Of a DNA stretch of 64,000 nt, positions 7,633 to 16,616 are shown in pieces. The position numbers and the translations under genes are program-made. Source of the stretch: Bacteroidia bacterium (lineage in GTDB: Bacteria > Bacteroidota > Bacteroidia > B-17B0 > Aurantibacillaceae); NCBI GenBank assembly GCA_022841465.1, contig JALHRL010000022.1, forward strand, positions 1 through 64,000, written 5' to 3'. The notes under the pieces are model-generated. The model searched no databases and was not told the DNA's origin. It saw only the letters and a list, made by a program, of their open reading frames with translations. Each line of letters begins with the position of its first letter. The first letter of the stretch is position 1.

Positions 7633-8660
7633 TGTTTCAAATACCTTTTAATAAAGTTAACGTCGTTAAAAAGACTATTTTTTTCTTTAAACGTAAGATT
7701 TTTAATACGATCTATAAAACTCATACTAACTTCTAGAGGAATTAAACACAAGAAATTTTTTAGATTATCTGAGCGCTTTTTATCTAAAAGTTCTTTGTTT
7801 TTTTCTAAATTAAAAACAATCTCATCTAGAACATTACCCAATAGATCAGTCCGATCTTTTAGATTTTTAATCCTAGATTCATTTTTTGAAAAACTATCTA
7901 GAATATCAGTCATTTTAATTTTTTCTTTATTATCATTAATAAAAGAAAATAGACCAGCAGCCGCAGTCTGACCTACACAACCGGAGATTACTTCGTATTT
8001 AAAATTACCAAGATCTTCCGATAGCAGTGGATTTACCTTTTCAAACCACGCTCTAGGATCATAAGGAATTGATTTTTTATCTAACCGTGTCCCGGGATCT
8101 TCCATGAGCATAGCCGGGTTATGCCTAATAAACTCAGCTATGACGAGTGCTCCGTTTTCTTCACAGAAAGCAGCAAACTCTGTGGCTTCCGGTTCAATCT
8201 CAATATGGCAAAACCGACTTAGTAGTGCTCGATCGCTTACATCAGTGACTGTAAACTTTTCATTTTGATAGTTACCGGCGACAATAATTTTCCATTCTTC
8301 ACCAATTGACTGTCTATGGATTTTGCCAGTCTGCACAAAAGGAAACATGAGCTGAAGGACGTCGGGGTGTGCGCGATTAAATTCGTCTAGGAAGATAATT
8401 CCTTTGCCTGTCTGAGCTTCTTTGATCCATTCCGGTGGCAAATGAGAAACAGTCCCACTAGATTCATCTTTATGCAAAAGACCGACTAAGTCGCCAGGTT
8501 CTTGTGTTGCGAGATACAGTGGGATAAACTTATACCCATTTTCTTTTGCATATTGTCTTATGGACGATGTTTTTCCAATACCTTGAGCACCATGAAGATA
8601 TGGAACAATGTTATTTTTAAGTAAAAGAGGGAGAACTTTTTTAAGACCTGTAATATTCAT
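7629..8660 (-). CDS. MoxR-type AAA+ ATPase
   Basis: 343 residues. Walker A GAQGIGKTSS lies at residues 24-33, Walker B GIIFLDEFNRAHPDV near residue 90, a sensor 1 region at KIIVAGNYQNE and an arginine-finger region at DRALLSRF. Order and spacing fit the MoxR/CbbQ/NorQ group. It is first in an operon with a DUF6745-like gene and the VWA partner. MoxR ATPases form hexamers that work with a VWA protein to remodel a substrate. The start at 8660 follows a 126-base gap, the likely promoter region. Confidence 0.88.
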   Translation of the reverse strand: MNITGLKKVLPLLLKNNIVPYLHGAQGIGKTSSIRQYAKENGYKFIPLYLATQEPGDLVGLLHKDESSGTVSHLPPEWIKEAQTGKGIIFLDEFNRAHPDVLQLMFPFVQTGKIHRQSIGEEWKIIVAGNYQNEKFTVTDVSDRALLSRFCHIEIEPEATEFAAFCEENGALVIAEFIRHNPAMLMEDPGTRLDKKSIPYDPRAWFEKVNPLLSEDLGNFKYEVISGCVGQTAAAGLFSFINDNKEKIKMTDILDSFSKNESRIKNLKDRTDLLGNVLDEIVFNLEKNKELLDKKRSDNLKNFLCLIPLEVSMSFIDRIKNLTFKEKNSLFNDVNFIKRYLKQ

Positions 8661-8786
8661 TTATATAATCTTCTATTCCAATTTTGTTTTAACTTACTCT
8701 TACAGTTTGCCATCAATAGTTTGTACAAAACAAGATTATTTTTGTTAGTCAATCTTAACAATATATGTTTGGTAAAGACTGAGGCT
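8661..8786. other. Intergenic gap between polymerase and MoxR operons
   Basis: This is one of the few gaps in the tightly packed leftward block. On the minus strand it contains TTGACT followed 17-19 bases later by AT-rich sequence, a weak candidate promoter for the MoxR-VWA operon. A short imperfect inverted repeat (TAAAG...CTTTA) lies near the polymerase stop. Neither is strong. Confidence 0.3.
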
Positions 8787-9464
8787 TTAAGAATTATTAA
8801 TTTCATTTAGCTTTTCTCGATTACGCTTTAAATGATACTTAGTATAGTCCTCTAATTTTATTACATTTTTAAATAAAGATAATGTTTTATAGACTTTTTC
8901 AACTAACACCATAGAATCGTGGTCATTGTTCCAATTTTGTACAGTGCCTAAAGATTCGTCAGTTTTAAAATACATGTATACTTTATCGCCCATCTGATAA
9001 TGAGTTCCTTCTAATGCATTTTTTATTTTGACTTCGTTAGTTCGTTCTGAGGTAAGTACCTTTTCTGTTACAGTCTTTTTAGATGCCCATCTAGAAATAT
9101 CTTTGACATTAAGAGTTTCTTTTATATATTTTTTATAAACATCTATTATCTCATCTTGTTTAAAATTTACAAGTTTATCAATAATAGCTGCTATCATTTC
9201 CTTTAACGCGGGCTCAATTTTACTAGACTTTAAGGCAGAGCCTTTTTGCTTTATCTTCTTGCCGTCGTATAAAATATAGTTTTTGGCTTTCAGAACAACC
9301 ATAGTCTCATATAAACCATCGTCCGCCCATTTAATGCCGTCAGGAAAACGACTGTTTAGCTCTGTTAATAAGGCTTCTGTTTCTTCTTTTGAAAATGGAC
9401 TTTGATCTTTTTTACAAAAAGAAATACTGTCTGTGTCTAGATTTACTATGGTAAAATCATGCAT
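8787..9464 (-). CDS. B-family DNA polymerase, C-terminal fragment (palm motif C and thumb)
   Basis: About 225 residues from the ATG at 9464 (MHDFTIVNLDTDSISF). The start is followed within ten residues by LDTDS, the catalytic motif C of family B polymerases, and later by a KAKNYILYDG motif, typical of the region after motif C. The ATG overlaps the TGA of the upstream polymerase gene by 8 bases, with GAGGA about 10 bases upstream. The fragment therefore completes the active site begun by the 576-residue gene. The two frames differ by one base, so a frameshift in the sequence or a programmed frameshift is an alternative to true splitting. Confidence 0.85.
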   Translation of the reverse strand: MHDFTIVNLDTDSISFCKKDQSPFSKEETEALLTELNSRFPDGIKWADDGLYETMVVLKAKNYILYDGKKIKQKGSALKSSKIEPALKEMIAAIIDKLVNFKQDEIIDVYKKYIKETLNVKDISRWASKKTVTEKVLTSERTNEVKIKNALEGTHYQMGDKVYMYFKTDESLGTVQNWNNDHDSMVLVEKVYKTLSLFKNVIKLEDYTKYHLKRNREKLNEINNS

Positions 9465-11187
9465 CTTCTTCGTCCTCAGTTTCAATACTCTTAGATGGTA
9501 CGTAGTCTTTACTAGATGCCCATTTAATTGCTTCCTTTAAGATTTCTCTTCCGCGTCTAGTGACAATCGAGGCGTTAACTGGGGAGTTAAAGTGAAGTCC
9601 TGTTGCTCCTAGAAGACCGTAGGCGCTATTAATACCGATCTTTTGGGATTGTTCTAAGTCTGAGTAGTATCGATCGCCCGTATCTGCTGCAAGTTTTTTA
9701 TTCTGTAAACGTTCTTCAGTAAAATAACGAACCATGTAGATAAAGTGTTTTAAAGGATCTTTTATTTTATCATAAATATTATAAGAAAGGATAATAGAAG
9801 GATATAGACTTGCTACGTCGACTTTAAATACGTTCTTATAAACACCTGGATAGCCGTCAGATATAGCACCTTCAAATGGTACAGACTCAGTAGTCGCGGG
9901 TACGCTATGACCCATCTGAAGGTAACTTCTTAAAAGAAAGGCATTAAGCTGACTACCAGAAGCTGAGTAGTTCATAGCTTGAAATGTCTTTGGAATACTC
10001 TGATTAAAGTAAAAAAAGCTTGGGATCATTAGATCATAAAGAGCTAGAGCGTCGTCGCTATCATCAATAACGTAGGCTTTAATCTTATCGCGTTCTTCTT
10101 TTATTCCCCAGTTCTCACCAATCTTAGAGGCTTCGTAAAATTGACGCCCAGGCTTTTCTAATTTTTCCTGTTTAATTATAGTTTTTAGACCGTAGCTTTC
10201 ATATTTACGACCTACATCATATTTATACGAAAGAAACATTGTATCGATTATTTCTCGCCCAAAAATATGACATTTATTATATTCGTAACTTTGTGATCCG
10301 TCTTTTCTAAAAAGAGACGTCTTTTCTTCAAAGACGGCAGGAGAACCATCCCGTCCGAGCATAAGCCTAGTACTATTCATTCTAGCGACGTGATCTAAGT
10401 ATGGAAGGTCAAATCCGTAGCCATTGTGGGCGACTAGTATTGACGGATTTTTTTGACGAACCCAAAGGCACCAATCTTCTATCATTGCTTTTTGTGTTGG
10501 GTATTCATCGGAAGAAAATAGTTTCTTTTCTACATTTCCTTTACAATTTCTATAAGCAGAACTAATACAAAAAATAAAAGACTTGGAGTTTTTAGTTAAA
10601 CCGTTAGTTTCAATGTCAAAAGCCAAAACCGAAACGTCCTTAACTTTCATTCCTTTAAAATATGTAACGCCTTTGCTTATTAAAGCTGCTTCTTTTTCAT
10701 CCCATATAATAAAAGGTTTATATCTATATAAAGCTTGTTTATCATCTTGATAATCTTTGTAATGATTATATTTTTTAATAAACTTATATTTAAGATTACC
10801 CCGAAGCGGTTCCCAATCCTTTGTTAGTTTTTGTTCTGAGATTATCCACCATTGATACGGTTCTTCGGTTTGTTCAATCCTACCGTCTTCATGCTCTATA
10901 AATTTATAAAACTTAGAATCTTTTACAGCACAAGACACGACACGTTTAGTTGGATCTTTACCAAAGATAAAAGATTTTTCTTTTAAAAGCTTAAAACAGT
11001 CTTGATTTTTTTCCGATAAATAATCTATGACTTCAGCTTTTTCGTTTTCTGGCCATGTCCCGCTAATTAGAATATCTTCGTTTATACAAAGCCAGCCGTT
11101 ACTAATTTTGACTGACGAAATTTTAATCTTACTGGTGTCTACTAACTTGGTAAAATTATACCACTCTTGTCTAGTTGTAATTTTCAT
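9457..11187 (-). CDS. B-family DNA polymerase, N-terminal fragment (exonuclease, motifs A and B)
   Basis: 576 residues. The 3'-5' exonuclease motifs are visible: Exo I LAFDIETNGL, Exo II AHNGYGFDLPYL and an Exo III region with DDSDDALALYD. The polymerase motif A is VDVASLYPSII and motif B is QKIGINSAYGLLG. The protein ends soon after motif B (ETEDEEDA), just before motif C, which is at the start of the next gene. Together the two parts are about 800 residues, the usual length of a phage or archaeal B polymerase. It replicates the phage genome with the primase-helicase encoded just upstream. Confidence 0.92.
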   Translation of the reverse strand: MKITTRQEWYNFTKLVDTSKIKISSVKISNGWLCINEDILISGTWPENEKAEVIDYLSEKNQDCFKLLKEKSFIFGKDPTKRVVSCAVKDSKFYKFIEHEDGRIEQTEEPYQWWIISEQKLTKDWEPLRGNLKYKFIKKYNHYKDYQDDKQALYRYKPFIIWDEKEAALISKGVTYFKGMKVKDVSVLAFDIETNGLTKNSKSFIFCISSAYRNCKGNVEKKLFSSDEYPTQKAMIEDWCLWVRQKNPSILVAHNGYGFDLPYLDHVARMNSTRLMLGRDGSPAVFEEKTSLFRKDGSQSYEYNKCHIFGREIIDTMFLSYKYDVGRKYESYGLKTIIKQEKLEKPGRQFYEASKIGENWGIKEERDKIKAYVIDDSDDALALYDLMIPSFFYFNQSIPKTFQAMNYSASGSQLNAFLLRSYLQMGHSVPATTESVPFEGAISDGYPGVYKNVFKVDVASLYPSIILSYNIYDKIKDPLKHFIYMVRYFTEERLQNKKLAADTGDRYYSDLEQSQKIGINSAYGLLGATGLHFNSPVNASIVTRRGREILKEAIKWASSKDYVPSKSIETEDEEDA

Positions 11188-13149
11188 TTACCACCCACTA
11201 GATTTTTTATTCTCGTCTTCTTTAGCTTTCTTTTCTTCCATAAGCTTAACAAAATCAAATTCATCCTCGTTTGACATTTCATATACTTCACCACGAGGAC
11301 CGTCCCATTTCAACGTAAACTCTGCCAGTTCACCTAAATCATTTTTTAAGACAGCGAACTGCATGAACTTATCGTTTTTAAAATCTTTAGGATTATAAAA
11401 CGGTCTCCACAAAGAGACAATAATCCGAGCACTTTGATAAACAAAGGAGCTACCTTTAATCGACGTGTATTCGTGAATTGGTGAGTCGGGGCCTTTTGCC
11501 AAGCCCATTTTATTGGGTTGTACTAAAGTAATTAACGCAATATCCAAGTCATTGACGAGATCTTGAAGCTCCCCAGCAATCCTTTTGGATGCTTGGACAT
11601 CATCGGAGAAATCACTGGATACACGCTCAAAGTAATCAAGCATGACAAGCTTTACTTTTTCGCCACTCTCTTGTTGGCATTTAATGATGTATTCTCTAAT
11701 GTCTTTTACTGTTGGGGAGCTTTTATTAAAGAAATTTACGTTTCCAAACTCATCCTTAAGTTTATTAAGAAGTTCACCTTCTTTGTTGTTCTTAAACAGA
11801 TCATAAAGCTTGTTACGGTTAAAGCCGCTAATTTTATAAAGAACTTTTTCAAACATCCGATTAGGATGCATGTCTAAAGACGCAAAAACACTTTTAACGC
11901 CAGCCTTTGACGTATTATTAAGGATATTAAGGGCGATAGAGGACTTACCCCCTCCGGCAGCCCCAATAATAAGACAATTTGCGCCAGTTGATATGAATAC
12001 GTTCTTATCTAAAGAGGGAATTCCAGTGTAGATGGTATTTTTATCAATGTTTGTGACATAGCTCTTAAATTTGTCTTTTAAATCATAAAGCGTCGAAGGC
12101 TTAACCTCTTCGTCGTGATCATATACACAGGCATTTGTTCCGAGTTTATCACAGATACCTTTTAAAATTGGATGGTTTTGGCAAGAAAACTGTCCGCCTT
12201 TCCAATTTTCTCTAAATACCTCGGATGCTGCCCTATAAATTTCATCATCAGGCAAGCGTTCTTTATTCGATACAAGTGTTTGCTTTTCGGCGACACCTTT
12301 AAGCATTCGATAAACAATTTGCTCATTAAATCCTTGAGCCTTGTATGTGGCAGCTAAAGCAATGATTAACTCTCGCCGATGACCGTCGCTAAAATAACCT
12401 TCTTGTACAGCATACTTACAAGCCGGAAGCCATTTGGGTTTATTGGCAAAATTAAGCTCTTGCGGAGTTTGATTAACCGTTTTTGTGTTAATAACGGTCT
12501 TAGACAACTCTAATAGACTAGAAGGAAGATCAGTAGGTTGCCAAAAGAATTGGTTGAGCTTTTCTTTTACTAGAATCGGGTTTTCAGCTATACTCTTTAT
12601 CTTTGCAATACTCAATTCAGTTAGTTCATCTTTATTAAGGGGAAATTTGTATAGACCAGAAGATTGGTGTTTTGTTCCAATTAAACGGATGATACGTTGA
12701 CTATCATAAACAACGGGATCAAATGACTTTAGATTTTTTGCTAAATTACTACATAGAGTTTTTAGTTCTTGTGATGTAAGTGTTGAGTTTAGGCGGACTC
12801 TGACGTGGAAACCTTTTTTTCCACTAAAGCAAATTTGCAAGCTGTTATCTGGGATTCCGTATGATAAAAGCTTAGTTATAATTTCTACAGTGTCGTTTCT
12901 GGCTATCTCCAAATCCTCGTTATCTAGATCAAATATAATTTGATTAGAGAGAACATTAGAGAAGCCAGAAACAGACCCTGAATTTTTCCATTCTTGAAAT
13001 TGTTCTTCGCTATAAGTATAGATTGATGTGTACCAATCTTTTGTAGTGTCGATGTTTAAAGAAAAGGGATTTTCCGTAACCGGAAGTAGTTTATAATTAG
13101 TAAAGCCTTGGCTTATCCGGTAATATCTATTCTTCAAAGTATTCTCCAC
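11188..13149 (-). CDS. Primase-helicase (AEP primase fused to RecA-fold helicase)
   Basis: 653 residues. The N-terminal part carries archaeo-eukaryotic primase signatures: IIFDLDNED with the metal-binding DxD near residue 74-76, CFSGKKGFHVRV near 107-118, and DPVVYDSQRIIRLIGTKH. A Cys/His cluster (SCQNHPILKGIC...C, about 322-341) may bind metal. The C-terminal domain is a DnaB/RecA-like ATPase with Walker A IIGAAGGGKSS near 394-404 and a Walker B-like VKLVMLDYFERV. It should unwind the fork and make primers. It abuts the polymerase gene with no gap. Confidence 0.88.
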   Translation of the reverse strand: MENTLKNRYYRISQGFTNYKLLPVTENPFSLNIDTTKDWYTSIYTYSEEQFQEWKNSGSVSGFSNVLSNQIIFDLDNEDLEIARNDTVEIITKLLSYGIPDNSLQICFSGKKGFHVRVRLNSTLTSQELKTLCSNLAKNLKSFDPVVYDSQRIIRLIGTKHQSSGLYKFPLNKDELTELSIAKIKSIAENPILVKEKLNQFFWQPTDLPSSLLELSKTVINTKTVNQTPQELNFANKPKWLPACKYAVQEGYFSDGHRRELIIALAATYKAQGFNEQIVYRMLKGVAEKQTLVSNKERLPDDEIYRAASEVFRENWKGGQFSCQNHPILKGICDKLGTNACVYDHDEEVKPSTLYDLKDKFKSYVTNIDKNTIYTGIPSLDKNVFISTGANCLIIGAAGGGKSSIALNILNNTSKAGVKSVFASLDMHPNRMFEKVLYKISGFNRNKLYDLFKNNKEGELLNKLKDEFGNVNFFNKSSPTVKDIREYIIKCQQESGEKVKLVMLDYFERVSSDFSDDVQASKRIAGELQDLVNDLDIALITLVQPNKMGLAKGPDSPIHEYTSIKGSSFVYQSARIIVSLWRPFYNPKDFKNDKFMQFAVLKNDLGELAEFTLKWDGPRGEVYEMSNEDEFDFVKLMEEKKAKEDENKKSSGW

Positions 13150-13160
13150 TACACTATAAT

Positions 13161-13415
13161 TTACTTAGGGCAAGAAACTACATCTTTTTCAATTTCAAGA
13201 ATCTGCTCTACCGTGACGGGAACAAGTTGTTGCTGCCCGCTTTCGAGATGGGTTACTAAGGTTACTAGATAAGGACTTAAAGACATTACACCAGCGACTG
13301 GGTGTCTAATGCAAGTCTTTTGTTCGGATCTAGCTTTTGAGACTAAATACTGTGTTACCGCTCCAGCAGAAAAACTAACAATAAGAGCTGCAACCGCTAA
13401 AAAGACTCGCTTCAT
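13161..13415 (-). CDS. Small exported or membrane-anchored protein
   Basis: 84 residues with an N-terminal signal or anchor (VFLAVAALIVSFSAGAVTQYLV) followed by a short polar domain containing two Cys residues. No family recognised. It overlaps the upstream gene by one base. Confidence 0.55.
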   Translation of the reverse strand: MKRVFLAVAALIVSFSAGAVTQYLVSKARSEQKTCIRHPVAGVMSLSPYLVTLVTHLESGQQQLVPVTVEQILEIEKDVVSCPK

Positions 13416-13666
13416 TAGGTACGCTCTGGAGGAAGAACTACATTAAATAAAACAAAGCTGGGCACTTTTGCTAGTCGTTCTTGTGCAGCCTCTTCGGTAA
13501 TTACACCGCGTTCAAGCAACCGAGTAATTTGCTCTTGTGGTTTTTGGAGTTGAAGAACTGCCCCTTTTTTAAGGGTGACATCATTTTTAAGAACGATGTA
13601 ACTCCTGGTACTGTCTTTTTTATCACGAAGCACGCTTCCAACTTCCAACCATTGTTTTTTTTGCAT
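13415..13666 (-). CDS. Small hypothetical protein
   Basis: 83 residues from the ATG at 13666 (MQKKQWLEVGSVLRDK), preferred because AGGAG lies about 9 bases upstream; the frame is open to 13714. It begins with a short beta-rich region (SYIVLKNDVTLKKGAVLQLQ), followed by a helix. It lies between ERF and primase genes, so a replication or recombination accessory role is possible but unsupported. Confidence 0.55.
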   Translation of the reverse strand: MQKKQWLEVGSVLRDKKDSTRSYIVLKNDVTLKKGAVLQLQKPQEQITRLLERGVITEEAAQERLAKVPSFVLFNVVLPPERT

Positions 13667-13717
13667 TATATTAGTCTCCTTTAGACTATGTTTTATCTGA
13701 GTTATTTCAGACAAATA

Positions 13718-14251
13718 TTACCAACCGCCGTTAGAATCGGTGTCTTGCGGTTTAGAACTTGTAGATTTAGACGCAACAAACTTAGAAGGTGTGACAGTTG
13801 AAGCTGCTACAGGTGTCAATTCTTTTTTAGAAGAATAACGTTGCTCATCAGAATCGTCTTCTGCGTCATCGTTTGTTGGAATCAAAAATGTATTAGATAC
13901 AAAGTATTTTTTTGCTCCGGTAATTGCTTTATAAATACCTTTATCAGTCTTATCTGAGCCTTGTGCTGGGATAATAGTTTCGTAAGTATCTTTAGGATCA
14001 TCAGCATTGATGACGGTAAACTTCATTTGAATCGACGTGATAAAACTATCTTTAATTGGGTCCATCCGTTCACTCATCAAAGTTGGTAGAACAATAACAC
14101 CGTGTTTAATCAAAGCTGGACGAATGGCTTCAATATAATCAGATTCTTTAGCGTATTTATAGTTTTGAAAAGTATTAACGCCGCGTTTAGACACGCTGGT
14201 TACTTCAGACATAACATCGACAATTTTTTGTGCAAGAGTTTTTTTACTCAT
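13718..14251 (-). CDS. erf: ERF-family single-strand annealing protein
   Basis: About 177 residues from ATG 14251 (MSKKTLAQKI), with AGGA upstream. The core shows the ERF pattern: VSKRGVNTFQNYKYAKESDY, then a long middle, and GSDKTDKGIYKAITGAKKYFVSNTF, the conserved ERF/Rad52-like stretch. The C terminus is acidic and Ser/Thr-rich, with a final GGW. ERF proteins anneal single strands in phage recombination and circularisation. It lies upstream of the primase-helicase and near a PD-(D/E)XK nuclease, a plausible recombination pair. Confidence 0.88.
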   Translation of the reverse strand: MSKKTLAQKIVDVMSEVTSVSKRGVNTFQNYKYAKESDYIEAIRPALIKHGVIVLPTLMSERMDPIKDSFITSIQMKFTVINADDPKDTYETIIPAQGSDKTDKGIYKAITGAKKYFVSNTFLIPTNDDAEDDSDEQRYSSKKELTPVAASTVTPSKFVASKSTSSKPQDTDSNGGW

Positions 14252-14252
14252 A

Positions 14253-14738
14253 TTAGAGAATTCCTTTTTCATAAAGTTCAGATTTTAAAGACATAATAGC
14301 ATCGCTTTCTGTGCGTTTTAATACTTGAGATGCTACCTTAGTTTCCATAGTATCAGGATCGAATAAATAAGAAACAACATAAAACATCATTCGATCATTT
14401 TCCATAACGCGCCTAATACCAACCGCGTATTGACTAAATCGACCATCAACACCAGGAACAGAGTGTTTTTTAAGCTGACGACGTTCTTTTTTTGTATGTT
14501 CTCTTTGAGGAACAACCGAAGGTGCTGAAATAGGCGTTTGAAGAATTTCAGTAGCTGGAGTAACTAACGGTTTAGCAACAACTTCTTCTTTAAGACCAAG
14601 TAAAATCTTAATGTCTTCAAGCTTTTCCATTGGCAAAAGAGAAACTGGAGTTTTTACTTGATAACCAGCTTTTTTTAGAACATCAAGAAGTTCTTTGTTA
14701 TCTTTACCGTATTTTTTAGCTAGTTCAAAAACTTTCAT
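14253..14738 (-). CDS. Protein with an IF2 N-terminal-like domain
   Basis: 161 residues. Residues 1-50 (MKVFELAKKYGKDNKELLD...KAGYQVKTPVS) match the small helical IF2_N domain found at the start of bacterial translation initiation factor IF2. The middle is Pro/Val-rich linker. The C-terminal part (GVDGRFSQYAVGIRRV...) is a compact unknown domain. No GTPase domain is present. It overlaps the ERF gene start and follows 14738-15343 directly. It could bind ribosome or RNA, but its role is unknown. Confidence 0.65.
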   Translation of the reverse strand: MKVFELAKKYGKDNKELLDVLKKAGYQVKTPVSLLPMEKLEDIKILLGLKEEVVAKPLVTPATEILQTPISAPSVVPQREHTKKERRQLKKHSVPGVDGRFSQYAVGIRRVMENDRMMFYVVSYLFDPDTMETKVASQVLKRTESDAIMSLKSELYEKGIL

Positions 14739-15343
14739 TATTCCACCATTCCCTGTCCTTCAGACCTTAGATCTAACTCTACATAGTTTTTAGTCGGTCG
14801 TCCAGAATTATTGCTGCCTATTTCTTTTAAAGTATTTAAGAAATCTTCATCTTTAAGACCTGCATTTTTAAGCATTGTATAAAGATGTTTTGCCGCGTGG
14901 GGTTCTTTGGTTTGGTAAAGAGTCTCAACAGTTCGAGATACTCTTTCGTAAGCTTCAATTTTTTCATCTTTGACCGCTTCAGTCTTTAAGCCCATCAAAA
15001 CCATAAGCTCTTCAATCTCAGAATCAAAAAGCGAACATAGTGGTGCTAGATCGGTTTTAGCCATGGTTAGTCGTGATACCGTCTTTTTGGTGTCGTGGTC
15101 AGTTTTAGAGAATGTCGATACTATCAAACGATTCATTTCTAAGGACTTCTTTACTGCTTCAGCTTCTACTGGCTCATGCTCAATAACACAAGATACTCCG
15201 TATTCTTTCATGACCGCTTCGAGTAAGTCGCTCTTAAGCGATCTTTCTTCAGGGATGTATAGCCCAGCTTTGTTGTGGTGGTCGGTTTGCGCTTTGAGCC
15301 AACTGCCTAAATGTTTAATTAATCTTTTGTGATCTTTTACCAT
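14738..15343 (-). CDS. Hypothetical protein in recombination operon
   Basis: 201 residues, mainly helical and charged, with no transmembrane segment and no recognised motif. Its stop and the start of the IF2_N-like gene share one base, and its start overlaps 15337-15543. Operon position suggests a replication or recombination link only. Confidence 0.55.
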   Translation of the reverse strand: MVKDHKRLIKHLGSWLKAQTDHHNKAGLYIPEERSLKSDLLEAVMKEYGVSCVIEHEPVEAEAVKKSLEMNRLIVSTFSKTDHDTKKTVSRLTMAKTDLAPLCSLFDSEIEELMVLMGLKTEAVKDEKIEAYERVSRTVETLYQTKEPHAAKHLYTMLKNAGLKDEDFLNTLKEIGSNNSGRPTKNYVELDLRSEGQGMVE

Positions 15344-15543
15344 CTTTTTTTCCTTTTATATTTTAAGGGTTTAAATACATCTTTGTTGTTTTCTATAACA
15401 CGTTCAATATCCCATTGATTAGGATAGTGACGTAATATCCGCCAAACATCACGTTTGACCGACGTCGGGACACGCTCGTTTTTACTCATGCCAAGTTCAT
15501 CAAAAAAATCACGTACTTTTAGAATTACATCAAGCTTAATCAT
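15337..15543 (-). CDS. Small basic hypothetical protein
   Basis: 68 residues, with a strongly basic C terminus (PLKYKRKKRW), suggesting nucleic acid binding. It overlaps both neighbours by 4-7 bases. No family recognised. Confidence 0.55.
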   Translation of the reverse strand: MIKLDVILKVRDFFDELGMSKNERVPTSVKRDVWRILRHYPNQWDIERVIENNKDVFKPLKYKRKKRW

Positions 15544-16616
15544 ACTTGTTCTAGATCGTCGTCTTTTTTATTCCAACATTTATTATAGTAAGGACATAGC
15601 CCATAACTAGTTTTACAGGAATTTAGGTTTCTTGTAAAGATACCTTGTTTAATTAGAGAATTTATTTGTGCGGCATTATCTAAAACTAGTTCTTGTTTTT
15701 CTTGATCAATCTGAGCTTTTACAATATCAATCTTTATCCTTGGATCTATTTTTTCAAGCCATTCACCGTTACAACGTAAACCGTTTACTTCGTTACAGCA
15801 TTTACGGTGTGTAGATCCTTTAGCGGCTTTATAACCACATACTGTACATACTTTAGTCTTATTTTTAATAACGTTTTTATTTAAAACAATAAACGCTACA
15901 TCTCTTACACCTAAAGCAAAGGAATACAAGATTAACTGGGGACTAACAGAAGCCGAGTCCAAATCATAGTCTCTGGATGATGTTTTGTTATCTATAATAG
16001 TCTTAACTCCATCTAAATCGGCAACTAAATCAACAAATCCAATTATTTTATCTTTTTCTGGAGTTTCTAAACTAATTTCTTCTTGAACAGAGTAAACCTT
16101 GCTTATTTTTGGCGCAATCTGTTCTTTATAAGCATTAATCATTAAAATGCCTTTTTGGCGAAGGCACAACCAATTGGCAAGCGAGTACATTCTTTTGTAT
16201 TTAGGTACTACGTTTTTCCAACCGTACTGTTTTTTTAGATTAGATGCTTTAGTTACAACTTCTTTAATATCTTCGGGAAACCCGAGTTGATTCTTTATAT
16301 TCTCAAGCTGGGCTATGTCGGCTTCGTCAAGTAAGTCGTAATCAAAGTCTTTTTCAGCATACACAACCAAATCTGTTTCCGGAATGTATTGCTCTTTATT
16401 ATTAATTCTTGCAAATCTAAATTTCTTTTCAAAAACATCAATAGGGTCATTTTCAGTTTTTAATAAAACCTCATTGAGTGCTGCGTCTATTGCGCTACCT
16501 AAGATTAATGCACCGGAGGTTACACGTTCTCTAAGCCTATCAACATAGTGATATTTATAGGCAACACCACAAGTTTGGTATTTATTTAATGCACTATGTG
16601 ATAATTTATTGGTCAA
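15540..16616 (-). CDS. PD-(D/E)XK exonuclease, Cas4/AddB-like
   Basis: 358 residues. It opens with LSHSALNKYQTCGVAYKYHYVDRL, of which the S-x-x-x-Y-x-x-C part is the usual start of Cas4/RecB-like nucleases. The nuclease core is visible as GFVDLVADLDG and TIIDNKTSS (D...DxK). The end has CxLCPYYxxCW, giving with the first Cys a four-Cys iron-sulphur cluster arrangement. An additional CxxC pair lies inside (VCTVCGYKA). It likely resects DNA ends for ERF-mediated annealing. Confidence 0.85.
   Translation of the reverse strand: MTNKLSHSALNKYQTCGVAYKYHYVDRLRERVTSGALILGSAIDAALNEVLLKTENDPIDVFEKKFRFARINNKEQYIPETDLVVYAEKDFDYDLLDEADIAQLENIKNQLGFPEDIKEVVTKASNLKKQYGWKNVVPKYKRMYSLANWLCLRQKGILMINAYKEQIAPKISKVYSVQEEISLETPEKDKIIGFVDLVADLDGVKTIIDNKTSSRDYDLDSASVSPQLILYSFALGVRDVAFIVLNKNVIKNKTKVCTVCGYKAAKGSTHRKCCNEVNGLRCNGEWLEKIDPRIKIDIVKAQIDQEKQELVLDNAAQINSLIKQGIFTRNLNSCKTSYGLCPYYNKCWNKKDDDLEQV

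Noticed and set aside
9400-9520. Intein or group I intron at the polymerase break
   Set aside because: The two genes overlap by 8 bases, so nothing is inserted between the polymerase parts.
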